The notes under the pieces are model-generated. The model ran no database searches. It was not told the origin of the DNA and was given only the letters and a program-made list of their open reading frames with translations. From assembly GCA_963802375.1 (NCBI GenBank), contig CAWDIJ010000010.1, forward strand, positions 682,001 through 746,000: a DNA stretch of 64,000 nt. Reading direction: 5' to 3'. Made by a program: the position numbers and the translations under genes. The stretch comes from JACDAN01 sp963802375. Its GTDB lineage: Bacteria; Actinomycetota; Thermoleophilia; Gaiellales; Gaiellaceae. Of this stretch, positions 14,895-22,482 are shown in pieces (position 1 is the stretch's first letter; each line of letters begins with the position of its first letter).

Positions 14895-16361
14895 CTACTC
14901 GGCTTCGGCCGCGGCCGGCACGCCGCTGGGCTCCTCGCCTCCGTGCGCCCCGTGCGCGACCGCTTCGCCGCGCGGCAGCGTCAAGGCGACGAGGGCCGAG
15001 GCGACGACGAAGACCGCGCCGACGAGGAACGCGAGGTTGTAGCCGCTGTTCAGCGCCTCGATCGCCCCCTCGCCGGAGTCGACCAGGCTCTCCGTCCGGG
15101 CATCTGCGATCGCGGCAAGCGCAGCGAGCCCGACCGCACCGCCCATCATGAACGCGGTGTTGACGACGCCGGAGGCCAGACCGGCCTGCTCCTGGCCGAC
15201 TCCGCTCATCGCGGCAAGCAGGATCGGGTTGAACGCGATGCCGGCGCCGAGGCTTGCCGCGAGGGTCGCAGGGAGAACGTCGACGAGCCAGTTCCCGTCG
15301 ACCGGCGTCCGTGCGAGGAGGAGCAGCCCGACGGTCATCAGGCCAAGACCGGCGACCATCGGCGGCTTGATCCCGAAGCGCATGACGAGCCGGTCGGAGA
15401 GCAGCAGCGACGAGGCACCCCAGAGGACGGTTCCCGGCAGGTAGGCGAGGCCGACCTCGAGCGGGCTGTAGCCGAGGACGAGTTGCAGGTACAGCGCCGA
15501 GAGGAAGAAGTAGCCGAACAGCCCCGCGGCCATGAGCCCGCCCAGGATGTTGGCGGTGGAGACGCTGCGGTTCCGGAAGATGCCGAGCGGCATCAGCGGG
15601 TTCGCGATCCGCGACTCGATGACCAGGAAGGCGGCCATGAGCGCGGAGGCCGCGCCGAGCAGGCCGAGCGTCTGCGCCGAGCCCCAGCCCTCCTCGTTGC
15701 CGTTGACGATCGCGTAGACCGCGAGCATCAGCGAGCCGGTGACGGTGATGGCGCCCGCGAAGTCGACACGCCCGGTCGCCATCGCCTCGCCGTCGGCCGG
15801 CAGGAGCCGCAGCGTCAGCAAGAAGACCGCAACGCCGACGGGCAGGTTGACGAGGAAGATCCAGTTCCAGCTCAGGAGGTCGGTGAGGATCCCTCCGGCG
15901 AGGACGCCGATGACGCCGCCGCCCGAGAGGACGAAGCCGAACACGCCCATCGCCTTCGCGCGATCCGCCTGCTCGGTGAAGAGCATCATCAGGAGCGAGA
16001 GAGCGACTGCAGAGACGACTGCGCCGCCGAGCCCCTGAACCGCGCGCGCCGCGATCAGAAAGCCCTGCGACGAGGCGACGCCGCAGGCAAGCGAGGCTGC
16101 GGTGAAGAGCGCGATGCCGGACAGGAACATCCGCCGGTGCCCGAAGAGGTCGCCCAGCCGGCCGCCCAGCAGCAGGAAGCCGCCGAACGTCAGCAGGTAG
16201 GCGTTCACCACCCAGGCGAGCGAGGTCTGCGAGAACCCGAGGTCGTCGCGGATCGACGGCAGTGCGACGTTCACGATCGTGCCGTCGAGCACGATCATCA
16301 GGTCCCCGAGACAGAGGACGTAGAGGGCGAGCCACCGGCGTCGCATGTCCAGCGAGGTCAT
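14895..16361 (-). CDS. MFS multidrug exporter, DHA2 (14-helix) family
   Basis: A 488-residue drug:H+ antiporter. The N-terminal DLMIVLDGTIVNVALPSI is the DHA2 motif D1, GGRLGDLFGHRRMF is the MFS loop 2-3 motif A, and GVIGVLAGGILTD is motif C of exporters. Hydrophobic segments fit 14 helices; the hydrophilic His-rich tail is cytoplasmic. AAAGGAA precedes the ATG. It lies upstream of arsR in the same direction but is separated by a hairpin and the ars promoter, so it is probably a separate unit. The substrate is unknown. Confidence 0.9.
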   Translation of the reverse strand: MTSLDMRRRWLALYVLCLGDLMIVLDGTIVNVALPSIRDDLGFSQTSLAWVVNAYLLTFGGFLLLGGRLGDLFGHRRMFLSGIALFTAASLACGVASSQGFLIAARAVQGLGGAVVSAVALSLLMMLFTEQADRAKAMGVFGFVLSGGGVIGVLAGGILTDLLSWNWIFLVNLPVGVAVFLLTLRLLPADGEAMATGRVDFAGAITVTGSLMLAVYAIVNGNEEGWGSAQTLGLLGAASALMAAFLVIESRIANPLMPLGIFRNRSVSTANILGGLMAAGLFGYFFLSALYLQLVLGYSPLEVGLAYLPGTVLWGASSLLLSDRLVMRFGIKPPMVAGLGLMTVGLLLLARTPVDGNWLVDVLPATLAASLGAGIAFNPILLAAMSGVGQEQAGLASGVVNTAFMMGGAVGLAALAAIADARTESLVDSGEGAIEALNSGYNLAFLVGAVFVVASALVALTLPRGEAVAHGAHGGEEPSGVPAAAEAE

Positions 16362-16475
16362 AGATGGGTTCCTTTCGGCGCTGTCATCGTCTTCAAGGGC
16401 TTGGACGGGACAACGTCGACGAACTCATCGGTCATCCCGCGATGAATTTCACCAGGGCGATCGGTCTTAGTCCCA

Positions 16476-17198
16476 ATGGGCGCAGCGCCAAAGACCGTCG
16501 GCCTCGCGATTCGAGGCCCGATCACCCGTGCCGACCTTCCCGGCCTCTGCGACCGTGTCTGCGCGCTGCTCCGCGATGCTCCGGGAAGCGTCGTGCTCTG
16601 CGACGTGCACGCCGTGGAGCCGGACGCGGTCACGGTCGACGCGCTGTGCCGGCTCCAGCTCGGCGCGCGGAGGCACGGGTGCCAGGTGCGGCTTCGCCAC
16701 GCGTCCCGCGAGCTCATGGAGCTCGTCCACTTCATGGGCCTGACAGATGTCCTGCCCGACCGAGAAAAGGAGAAGACCATGGCCGCGAACGGCTCTCGCA
16801 AGCTCTTCGTCAATCTGGCCGTGAAGGATCTGGACCGCTCGGTCCGCTTCTTCACCGAGCTCGGCTTCTCGTTCGACCCGCGCTTCACGGACGAGACGGC
16901 CACCTGCATGATCCTCAGCGACGAGGCGTTCGTGATGCTGCTCGTCGAGGACAGGTTCAAGGACTTCACGTCGAAGGAGCTCGCCGATCCGGGCAAGCAG
17001 ACGGAGGCGATCCTGGCGCTCTCGGCGGTGACTCGGGAGCAGGTCGACGAGCTTGCTGACCGGGCGATCGAGCTCGGCGGTTCTCCCGCGGCCGACCCGG
17101 TCGAGATGGAGGGCATGTACAGCCGCAGCTTCAACGACCCCGACGGCCACCACTGGGAGCTGGTCTGGATGGACGTGAGCGCGATGGAGCCGGCGTAG
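16476..17198 (+). CDS. STAS-domain / VOC-domain fusion with internal start
   Basis: A 240-residue reading frame with two unrelated parts. Residues ~5-95 resemble a STAS domain (LAIRGPITRADLPGLCDRV; SVVLCDVHAVEPDAVTVDAL), the fold of anti-sigma antagonists. Residues ~107-240 are a VOC protein (KLFVNLAVKDLDRSVRFFTELG ends its first unit; SRSFNDPDGHHWELVWMD ends the last). Codon 102 is an ATG (16779) preceded by AAAAGGAG at ideal spacing, so the VOC protein is probably also, or only, made separately. It may be one fusion, two nested products, or two genes whose separating stop was lost. Confidence 0.72.
   Translation: MGAAPKTVGLAIRGPITRADLPGLCDRVCALLRDAPGSVVLCDVHAVEPDAVTVDALCRLQLGARRHGCQVRLRHASRELMELVHFMGLTDVLPDREKEKTMAANGSRKLFVNLAVKDLDRSVRFFTELGFSFDPRFTDETATCMILSDEAFVMLLVEDRFKDFTSKELADPGKQTEAILALSAVTREQVDELADRAIELGGSPAADPVEMEGMYSRSFNDPDGHHWELVWMDVSAMEPA
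16766..16781 (+). promoter_or_regulatory. internal Shine-Dalgarno and ATG of the VOC part
   Basis: AAAAGGAG followed 6 nt later by ATG 16779, inside the open STAS-VOC frame and exactly at the domain boundary. It is a stronger site than anything before the upstream ATG at 16476, and would yield a 139-residue VOC protein. Confidence 0.65.
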
Positions 17199-17200
17199 CC

Positions 17201-17242
17201 GCGAGCCGGGGCGCGAGGGACTGTCCCTCGGACCCGGCTCGC
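17201..17242. terminator. long stem-loop between convergent genes
   Basis: Outer arms GCGAGCCGGG (17201-17210) and CCCGGCTCGC (17233-17242) enclose an inner stem CGAGGGA/TCCCTCG with loop CTG (17214-17230). It lies 2 nt after the STAS-VOC stop. The structure is symmetric, so it could end transcripts from both sides, though no T-tract is present. The remaining ~150 bp to 17394 shows nothing else. Confidence 0.55.
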
Positions 17243-17394
17243 CGGGCCATGGAGTTCGTGACGAACCTGCGCCAAGATCGGCCCGCGCGGCCGTTCGGGC
17301 TTCGGTCTCAGCGAGAGTGCACAGCGCGGCTGCCGGTGCGGGCTGTCCTTGCTGGACGACCCATCTGGTCCGTGGCGGTTGGACCGAAATCAGG

Positions 17395-18369
17395 CTAGGA
17401 GTCGAGCCGGGGCGGCAGCCCGAACAGCGGGAAGATCGCGCCTGTGTCGAGGAAGAACGTGAGCTCGACGATCCGCCCGTCCTCGACCTCGATCACCTGG
17501 AGCGCCCACGGCTCATAGCCGCCGTCTGCGCTCGGCCGGTACTGCCCGTAGGCGGGCGAGCCGTTCGCCGAGCCGGCAGGGATCATGCGCGAACCGCGGC
17601 AGGTCGCTCCCGGCCCGACCCAGAACGAGAGCATGTCGTCCCGCCCGCTCAGCCACAGCTCGTACGGCGGCATCGACTGGATCGCGTCCTCCCGGATCAG
17701 TGCGGTCAGCGCCTCCATGTCGTACTCCTCGAACGCCCGGACGTATCGGGCAAGCAGGTCGGCGTCCGCCTCCTCGAGCGGGCCCGACGCCTCGGCGAGG
17801 CTCACGTCGCTCGCCTCGAGCGTCGCCCTGGCGCGCTGGAGCGCGCTGTTCACCGACGCGACGCTCGTCTCGAGGAGCTCGGCCACCTCGCTCGCCTTCC
17901 AGCGCAGGACCTCACAGAGGATCAGGACCGCGCGCTGCCTCGGCGGCAGGTGCTGGAGCGCCGCGACGAAGGCGAGGCGGATCGTCTCGCGCGCCTCGGT
18001 CAGGGCGGCGGGGTCGCCCTCGGCCGCAACACGGACGTCGGGGATCGGCTCGATCCAGTTGACCTCGGGCAGGGTGCTCAGGTTCGCCTCGATCGGCTCG
18101 CGCGACGGCCCGAGATCAATCGGACGCGCACGGCGCTCGCGGCTGCTGAGCATGTCCAGGCAGACGTTCGTCGCGATCCGGTAGAGCCAGGAGCGGAGCG
18201 CGGCGCGCCCCTCGAACCGGTCGAGGCCTCGCCAGGCACGGATCATCGTCTCCTGCACCGCGTCCTCGGCCTCGAATGGGGAGGCGAGCATGCGATAGCA
18301 GTACGCCGTCAGCTCGGCACGATGCTGTTCGAGCTGGAGCTCGAGGTCTCGCGTGACTGAGGTGGCCAC
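17395..18369 (-). CDS. ECF sigma factor with SnoaL-like C-terminal domain (paralogue 1)
   Basis: A ~324-residue sigma-70 family factor. Region 2 reads AYCYRMLASPFEAEDAVQET and LRSWLYRIATNVCLD; region 4 reads LPPRQRAVLILCEVL with helix-turn-helix KASEVAELLETSVASVNSAL. Residues ~205-320 are a SnoaL-like fold (MEALTALIREDAIQSMPP), as in the SigG/SigJ group, where this domain probably regulates activity in place of an anti-sigma factor. An ATG at 18378 is possible, but TAGGAT overlaps it and ends 7 nt before GTG 18369, favouring a leaderless GTG start. Divergent from a cupin gene. Confidence 0.88.
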   Translation of the reverse strand: MATSVTRDLELQLEQHRAELTAYCYRMLASPFEAEDAVQETMIRAWRGLDRFEGRAALRSWLYRIATNVCLDMLSSRERRARPIDLGPSREPIEANLSTLPEVNWIEPIPDVRVAAEGDPAALTEARETIRLAFVAALQHLPPRQRAVLILCEVLRWKASEVAELLETSVASVNSALQRARATLEASDVSLAEASGPLEEADADLLARYVRAFEEYDMEALTALIREDAIQSMPPYELWLSGRDDMLSFWVGPGATCRGSRMIPAGSANGSPAYGQYRPSADGGYEPWALQVIEVEDGRIVELTFFLDTGAIFPLFGLPPRLDS

Positions 18370-18465
18370 GAAGGCCATCCTAGGCCCCGGCGGCCCCCTT
18401 GGCCGAGTGACCGCCGATGAGTTCGCCGCTCGCCGCGGGTTCTACTCTCGACGAAAGGAGGCCTG

Positions 18466-18879
18466 ATGGCCGAGGTTGCGACGAGCGACGTGACGGTCGC
18501 GGCGATCGACGAGATGGATCCGATTCACGGCGGGGTTGCGCGCCGCGCGCGGGCGGAGCTGGGCGTGTCCTCCTGGGGCATGCAGGTGCTGACCCTCCCG
18601 CCGCACTGGGAGGACTACCCGAACCACAACCACGACGCCGACGCGTTCGACCCGGAACAGGAGGAGGTCTACATCCCGATCTCCGGCTCGGCGACGCTCG
18701 TCGCAGGGGACGAGCAGTTCGAGCTTCGGCCGGGGCTGATGGCCCGCGTGGGCCCGGAGCAGTACCGGCAGATCCGGCCGGGGCCGGACGGGATCCGACT
18801 GATCGCGCTCGGGGGCAGGCCGGGGTCGTTCGACGCGCCGTCCTGGACGGAGGTCGGCGCGCCCGCTCCGGGGGAGTAG
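18466..18879 (+). CDS. small cupin-domain protein
   Basis: A 137-residue single-domain cupin. The first motif is around NHNHDADAFDPEQEEVYIPISG (His, His and Glu ligands), the second around GPEQYRQIRPGPDG, which lacks the usual final His. Function is unknown; such cupins bind a metal and a small ligand. AAAGGAGG lies 5 nt before the ATG and TACTCT (18443-18448) is a likely -10. It sits between two paralogous sigma factors. Its TAG stop doubles as the start of the -10 hexamer of the next gene. Confidence 0.78.
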   Translation: MAEVATSDVTVAAIDEMDPIHGGVARRARAELGVSSWGMQVLTLPPHWEDYPNHNHDADAFDPEQEEVYIPISGSATLVAGDEQFELRPGLMARVGPEQYRQIRPGPDGIRLIALGGRPGSFDAPSWTEVGAPAPGE

Positions 18880-18891
18880 CGTCGGGGCATG
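18877..18891 (+). promoter_or_regulatory. leaderless -10 overlapping the cupin stop codon
   Basis: TAGCGT at 18877-18882 begins with the TAG stop of the cupin gene and ends exactly 6 nt before the ATG at 18889. There is no Shine-Dalgarno sequence for that ATG. This arrangement would give the sigma factor its own leaderless transcript. Confidence 0.55.
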
Positions 18892-19839
18892 GAACTGCTC
18901 TCCGCGGCCGCGGCGGGCGACGAGCAGGCGTTCGTCGAGCTGACGGCGCCGCTGCGCCGCCGGCTGCACGTGCACTGCTACCGGATGCTCGGCTCCGTCC
19001 ACGATGCCGACGACGCGCTCCAGGAGACGATGCTCCGCGCCTGGCGCGGGATCGGGCGGTTCGAGCCGCGCGCGGAGCTCTCCTCCTGGTGCTACCGGAT
19101 CGCGACCAACGTCTGCCTGCGCATGATCGAGCAGCGCGGCCGGTGGGACGCCGCCTCGGTCGACGGGTTCCTGCAGCCGTATCCCGACGTGCTGTTCGAG
19201 CCCGTGACCCCGGAGCGGGAGGCCGAGCGCCGGGAGACGATCGGCCTCGCGTTCGTGACCGCGGTGCAGCTCCTCCCTCCGCGGCAGCGCGTCGCTCTCA
19301 TCCTGAGGGACGTGCTCGGCTGGTCGGCCCGCGAGACGGCTGACATCCTCGGGATCAGCGTCGCCGCCGCGAACAGCGCGCTCCAGCGAGCCCGGGAGCG
19401 GGTCGATCGCGAACGGCAGGACGGCACCCTGGCCCGCGTCCACCGGCCGGCCGACGAGCGCGCCGAGAAAGCGGTGATGCGCCGGTTCGTGGAGGCCTGG
19501 GAGGCGGTCGACATCGAGCGCCTGGCCGGGCTGCTTGCCGACGACGCGCTGATGACGATGCCGCCTGAGCCGATGCACGTGGTCGGCCCCGCGGAGATCG
19601 GCGGCTTCTTCGCGACCGTCCCGATGGAAGGCCGCCTCGAACTCATTCAGCTCCGACCGACGCGGGCCAACGGCCAGCCGGCGCTCGCCGCCTTCGTCCA
19701 GGAGCTGCCGGGTGAGCGCTTCCGCGCCTACGGGATCATGGTCTTCGCGCTCCACGGCGAACGCATCGCCGGCATCACGGGCTTCGCCGGCTACCCGGAG
19801 CTGTTCCCGGTGTTCAGACTTCCGGCCGTACTGAGCTAG
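18889..19839 (+). CDS. ECF sigma factor with SnoaL-like C-terminal domain (paralogue 2)
   Basis: A 316-residue factor of the same group as the one ending at 17395. Region 2: HCYRMLGSVHDADDALQET and SSWCYRIATNVCLRM; region 4: LPPRQRVALILRDVLGWSARETADILGIS. The SnoaL-like tail (~200-316) starts MRRFVEAWEAVDIERLAGLL and contains DDALMTMPPEP. Both paralogues end with a FPVFRLP/FPLFGLP-type motif, supporting common ancestry. No anti-sigma gene is adjacent to either. Cotranscription with the cupin is possible, in addition to its own promoter. Confidence 0.9.
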   Translation: MELLSAAAAGDEQAFVELTAPLRRRLHVHCYRMLGSVHDADDALQETMLRAWRGIGRFEPRAELSSWCYRIATNVCLRMIEQRGRWDAASVDGFLQPYPDVLFEPVTPEREAERRETIGLAFVTAVQLLPPRQRVALILRDVLGWSARETADILGISVAAANSALQRARERVDRERQDGTLARVHRPADERAEKAVMRRFVEAWEAVDIERLAGLLADDALMTMPPEPMHVVGPAEIGGFFATVPMEGRLELIQLRPTRANGQPALAAFVQELPGERFRAYGIMVFALHGERIAGITGFAGYPELFPVFRLPAVLS

Positions 19840-19851
19840 AGCCGCCCCGCC

Positions 19852-20391
19852 TCAGCCCGGAAGCCAGCCTTCGCGATAGCGGGTGGGCTCACGCCCTGCG
19901 ACCCGCGCGTACGCCTGAACGGCGTCAGTGGTCTCCTCCTCGACACCCGCGCCGTGGCGAAGGGCGGTCTCGTCGACGGGGTAGCCGCCCCAGTCCGGCC
20001 CAGACGAAAGGCGAGCCCCGACGGCGAGGATGACGCAGTCTCCGTCTCCGGCGCCCACGATCGTGTGCTTGGTCTCGGCTGGGCAGTGGACGAAGTCCCA
20101 CGGGCGGAGCGTGCGCTCCTCGCCTTCGACGATCAGCAGCGCCTCGCCGGCGAGAACGAGGAAGTCCTCCTGGTCCGCTTCCCAGTGGTACATCGACATC
20201 GGCTCACCGGGTCCGAGGATCCTCAGGTTGATGCCGATCTGCGGGAAATGCTGCTCGCCCTCGAAGACGCAGACGGCGCCACGACCGGGCGCGGATCTCC
20301 ACGGCGCGTCCCGGGCGTTGACGACAAACCAGCCGTCCTCTTTGGGCACGAGGCCGTGGTCGCTCGGCTCGAGGGGGGATTCGGTCGGCAT
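19852..20391 (-). CDS. cupin-domain protein
   Basis: A 179-residue protein with one cupin core at ~45-125. Motif 1 is GPGEPMSMYHWEADQEDFLVLAGEA and motif 2 is PWDFVHCPAETKHTIVGAG, with His and Glu ligands recognisable in both. Conserved flanking segments (EDGWFVVNARDAPWR; WGGYPVDETALRHG) mark a family common in actinobacteria, of unassigned function. It is convergent with the sigma factor (13 bp apart) and divergent from the amidotransferase gene. No ribosome site is obvious upstream of the ATG. Confidence 0.8.
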   Translation of the reverse strand: MPTESPLEPSDHGLVPKEDGWFVVNARDAPWRSAPGRGAVCVFEGEQHFPQIGINLRILGPGEPMSMYHWEADQEDFLVLAGEALLIVEGEERTLRPWDFVHCPAETKHTIVGAGDGDCVILAVGARLSSGPDWGGYPVDETALRHGAGVEEETTDAVQAYARVAGREPTRYREGWLPG

Positions 20392-20510
20392 GTGGCTGAC
20401 AGTTTCTCGTACACGGAGACGTTCGACCTGTTGAGGTTCTTCTCCAGTCGCGTCCGGACTCTCTCAGGCAGGATCGCCATACCGCCATTCGCCGTAGAGA
20501 GGAGATTGAG

Positions 20511-21338
20511 ATGTGCCGTTGGCTCGCTTATTCGGGAACGCCGATCCGGCTGGAGGAGCTGCTGATCAAACGGGACCGCTCGCTGATCGACCAGAGCCTG
20601 CACGCGCAGCTCGGCGCGACGACGACGAACGGTGACGGGTTCGGCGTCGGCTGGTACGAGGAGGGGACGCCGAGGCTCTACCGCAGCACCCACCCCGCCT
20701 GGAACGACCGGAACCTGCGCGAGATCGCAGCCGGTATCTCGTCGCCGCTGTTCTTCTCCCACATCCGCGCCTCCACTGGGACGGCGATCCAGGAGACCAA
20801 CGCGCATCCGTTCCGCCACGGCCGCTGGCTCTGGATGCACAACGGGCTGATCCGCGAGTTCCCCCGCGTGAAGCGCGACCTCGTGCTCGCAGTGGACGAG
20901 TCGCTCTTCCCGTCCATCGAGGGCACGACCGACTCCGAGACGATGTTCTTCCTCGCGCTCACGTTCGGCCTGGAGGACGACCCGGTCGCGGCGGTGGAGC
21001 GGATGGTGGGCCTCGTCGAGGAGACGGGCCACAAGCACGGGGTCGAGCACCCGATCCAGATGACAATCGCCACGACTGATGGACGCTCGATCTGGGCGTT
21101 CCGCTACTCGAGCGAGGGCGACTCCCGGTCGCTGTACTTCAGCACGCGTATGGACGCGCTGAAGGAGATCTACCCTGAGATCGAAGAGCTCGAGGCGCTG
21201 TCGGACGAGACCAGGGCGATCGTGTCCGAGCCGCTCGGAGACCTGCCCGGCGCCTGGAACGCGGTGCCTGAATCCCACTACGGGATCGTGCAGCCAGGCG
21301 CCGACGAGCTGCACCCGTTCGCTCCCCGCGTGGGCTGA
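20511..21338 (+). CDS. class II glutamine amidotransferase (YafJ/EgtC-like)
   Basis: A 275-residue Ntn-hydrolase. The mature N-terminus begins MCRWLAYSG, with Cys2 as nucleophile after Met removal. GDGFGVGWY, SHIRASTG and the Asn/Gly oxyanion motif MHNGLI follow, with TDSETMF later. These stand-alone glutaminase domains include EgtC, a gamma-glutamyl hydrolase of ergothioneine synthesis, but no egtB or egtD gene lies nearby, so the substrate is open. GAGAGGAG lies 5 nt before the ATG. Confidence 0.88.
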   Translation: MCRWLAYSGTPIRLEELLIKRDRSLIDQSLHAQLGATTTNGDGFGVGWYEEGTPRLYRSTHPAWNDRNLREIAAGISSPLFFSHIRASTGTAIQETNAHPFRHGRWLWMHNGLIREFPRVKRDLVLAVDESLFPSIEGTTDSETMFFLALTFGLEDDPVAAVERMVGLVEETGHKHGVEHPIQMTIATTDGRSIWAFRYSSEGDSRSLYFSTRMDALKEIYPEIEELEALSDETRAIVSEPLGDLPGAWNAVPESHYGIVQPGADELHPFAPRVG

Positions 21339-21371
21339 AACCGCCGACGCGCTCCGTAGGCTTTCGACGCA

Positions 21372-22445
21372 GTGGTCGGCGACACCCGGCGAGTCGAGTT
21401 GATCCTGCCCGTCCGCACGATCCTCCTCGTGGCGGCGGCGTTGGCGATCATGGCCGCCTTCTGGGCGATCGGTGACACGTTCCTGATCGTCTTCGTCGGC
21501 ATCTTCCTGGCGCTGGTCTTCGAGTATCCGGTGCGGTTCGTGATGGCGAAGACGAACATGTCGCGGGGGCTCGCTGCGACGGTAACGGTGCTTGGGATCG
21601 CCCTGGCGGTCACCGCGCTGGCCCTCCTGCTCGCCGTTCCGCTCATCGGAGCCGTGCGGGATTACCTCCAGGACCTGCCGGAAACCGTTCAGAGCCTGCG
21701 CGAGTCCGACGAGCTCGAGTCCCTCGGGGACAGCGGCGCCGCTGAGAACGTCCAGTCGGGCGCCGAGACCGTCTCCACGTCCGTTCCCGAGACGATCCAG
21801 GCCATGCTCGGCATCGCGGGCGACTTCTTCAGCATCTTCCTGGCGGCCTTCACGATTCTCTTCATCTGCCTCTTCCTGCTCAGCGACATCGCCAACCTCA
21901 AGCGTTCCCTGGCGAGCATGCTGATGCCCGGCGAGGACGAGCGCTGGCTCGCCGTCTGGGAGCGGGTCACCGAGCTCGTGTCCCGCTGGGCGATCGGCGT
22001 GGTGGTGATCTCGGTGATCGCCGGGGTGACGCAAGGGACAACGGCGTGGCTGCTCGGATCGAGCTACGCGGTCGCACTAGGCGTGATCGCGGGCCTGCTG
22101 GACATGATCCCGAACATCGGCGCGACGATCGCGGGCTTCATCCTCGTCCCGACGATCTGGGCCGAGGAGGGCCTGACCGCGGCGATCATCATGCTCGTAG
22201 TCGTCCTCGTCTACCAGCAGGTGGAGAACAACATCGTCACGCCCAAGGTCCAGGGCAAGGCGGTCAGGCTCTCCGGGTTCTTCATCATCGTCGCCGTGAC
22301 GCTGTTCGGCGCGCTCCTCGGCGTCCTCGGCGCGCTCACCGCCGTGCCGCTCGCGGCCACGATCCAGATCTTCGTCCAGGAGCTGACGAAGGCCAAGCGA
22401 GAGCAGGTGGCGGCGGCCAAAGCCGCGCTCGAGACGTCGGGCTGA
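21372..22445 (+). CDS. AI-2E-family (YdiK/TqsA-like) membrane permease
   Basis: A 357-residue membrane protein with about 8 hydrophobic segments. The first three lie within residues 1-90, a long soluble loop spans ~100-160, and the rest include the family motif GLLDMIPNIGATIAG and QQVENNIVTPKVQGKAVRL. Characterised members include TqsA (autoinducer-2 export) and Na+/H+ antiporters, so the transported species is uncertain. GTG 21372 is preceded at 9 nt by TAGGCT and by no Shine-Dalgarno sequence. Confidence 0.9.
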   Translation: MVGDTRRVELILPVRTILLVAAALAIMAAFWAIGDTFLIVFVGIFLALVFEYPVRFVMAKTNMSRGLAATVTVLGIALAVTALALLLAVPLIGAVRDYLQDLPETVQSLRESDELESLGDSGAAENVQSGAETVSTSVPETIQAMLGIAGDFFSIFLAAFTILFICLFLLSDIANLKRSLASMLMPGEDERWLAVWERVTELVSRWAIGVVVISVIAGVTQGTTAWLLGSSYAVALGVIAGLLDMIPNIGATIAGFILVPTIWAEEGLTAAIIMLVVVLVYQQVENNIVTPKVQGKAVRLSGFFIIVAVTLFGALLGVLGALTAVPLAATIQIFVQELTKAKREQVAAAKAALETSG

Positions 22446-22452
22446 CCTTGCC

Positions 22453-22472
22453 AAGCGAACATATGTTCGCTT
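22453..22472 (+). promoter_or_regulatory. LexA (SOS) box upstream of DnaQ/GIY-YIG gene
   Basis: A perfect 20-bp palindrome, AAGCGAACATATGTTCGCTT. Its core CGAACATATGTTCG fits the LexA box of actinobacteria and Firmicutes (CGAAC-N4-GTTCG). It ends 10 nt before the GTG at 22483 and contains TATGTT, a possible -10, so bound LexA would block initiation. It lies 7 bp after the upstream stop codon. Confidence 0.88.
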
Positions 22473-22482
22473 TGATCTCCGG

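Noticed and set aside
20511..21338. Ergothioneine amidohydrolase EgtC
   Set aside because: The N-terminal nucleophile fold fits, but egtB, egtD and egtE are absent from the neighbourhood, so the specific name is not justified.
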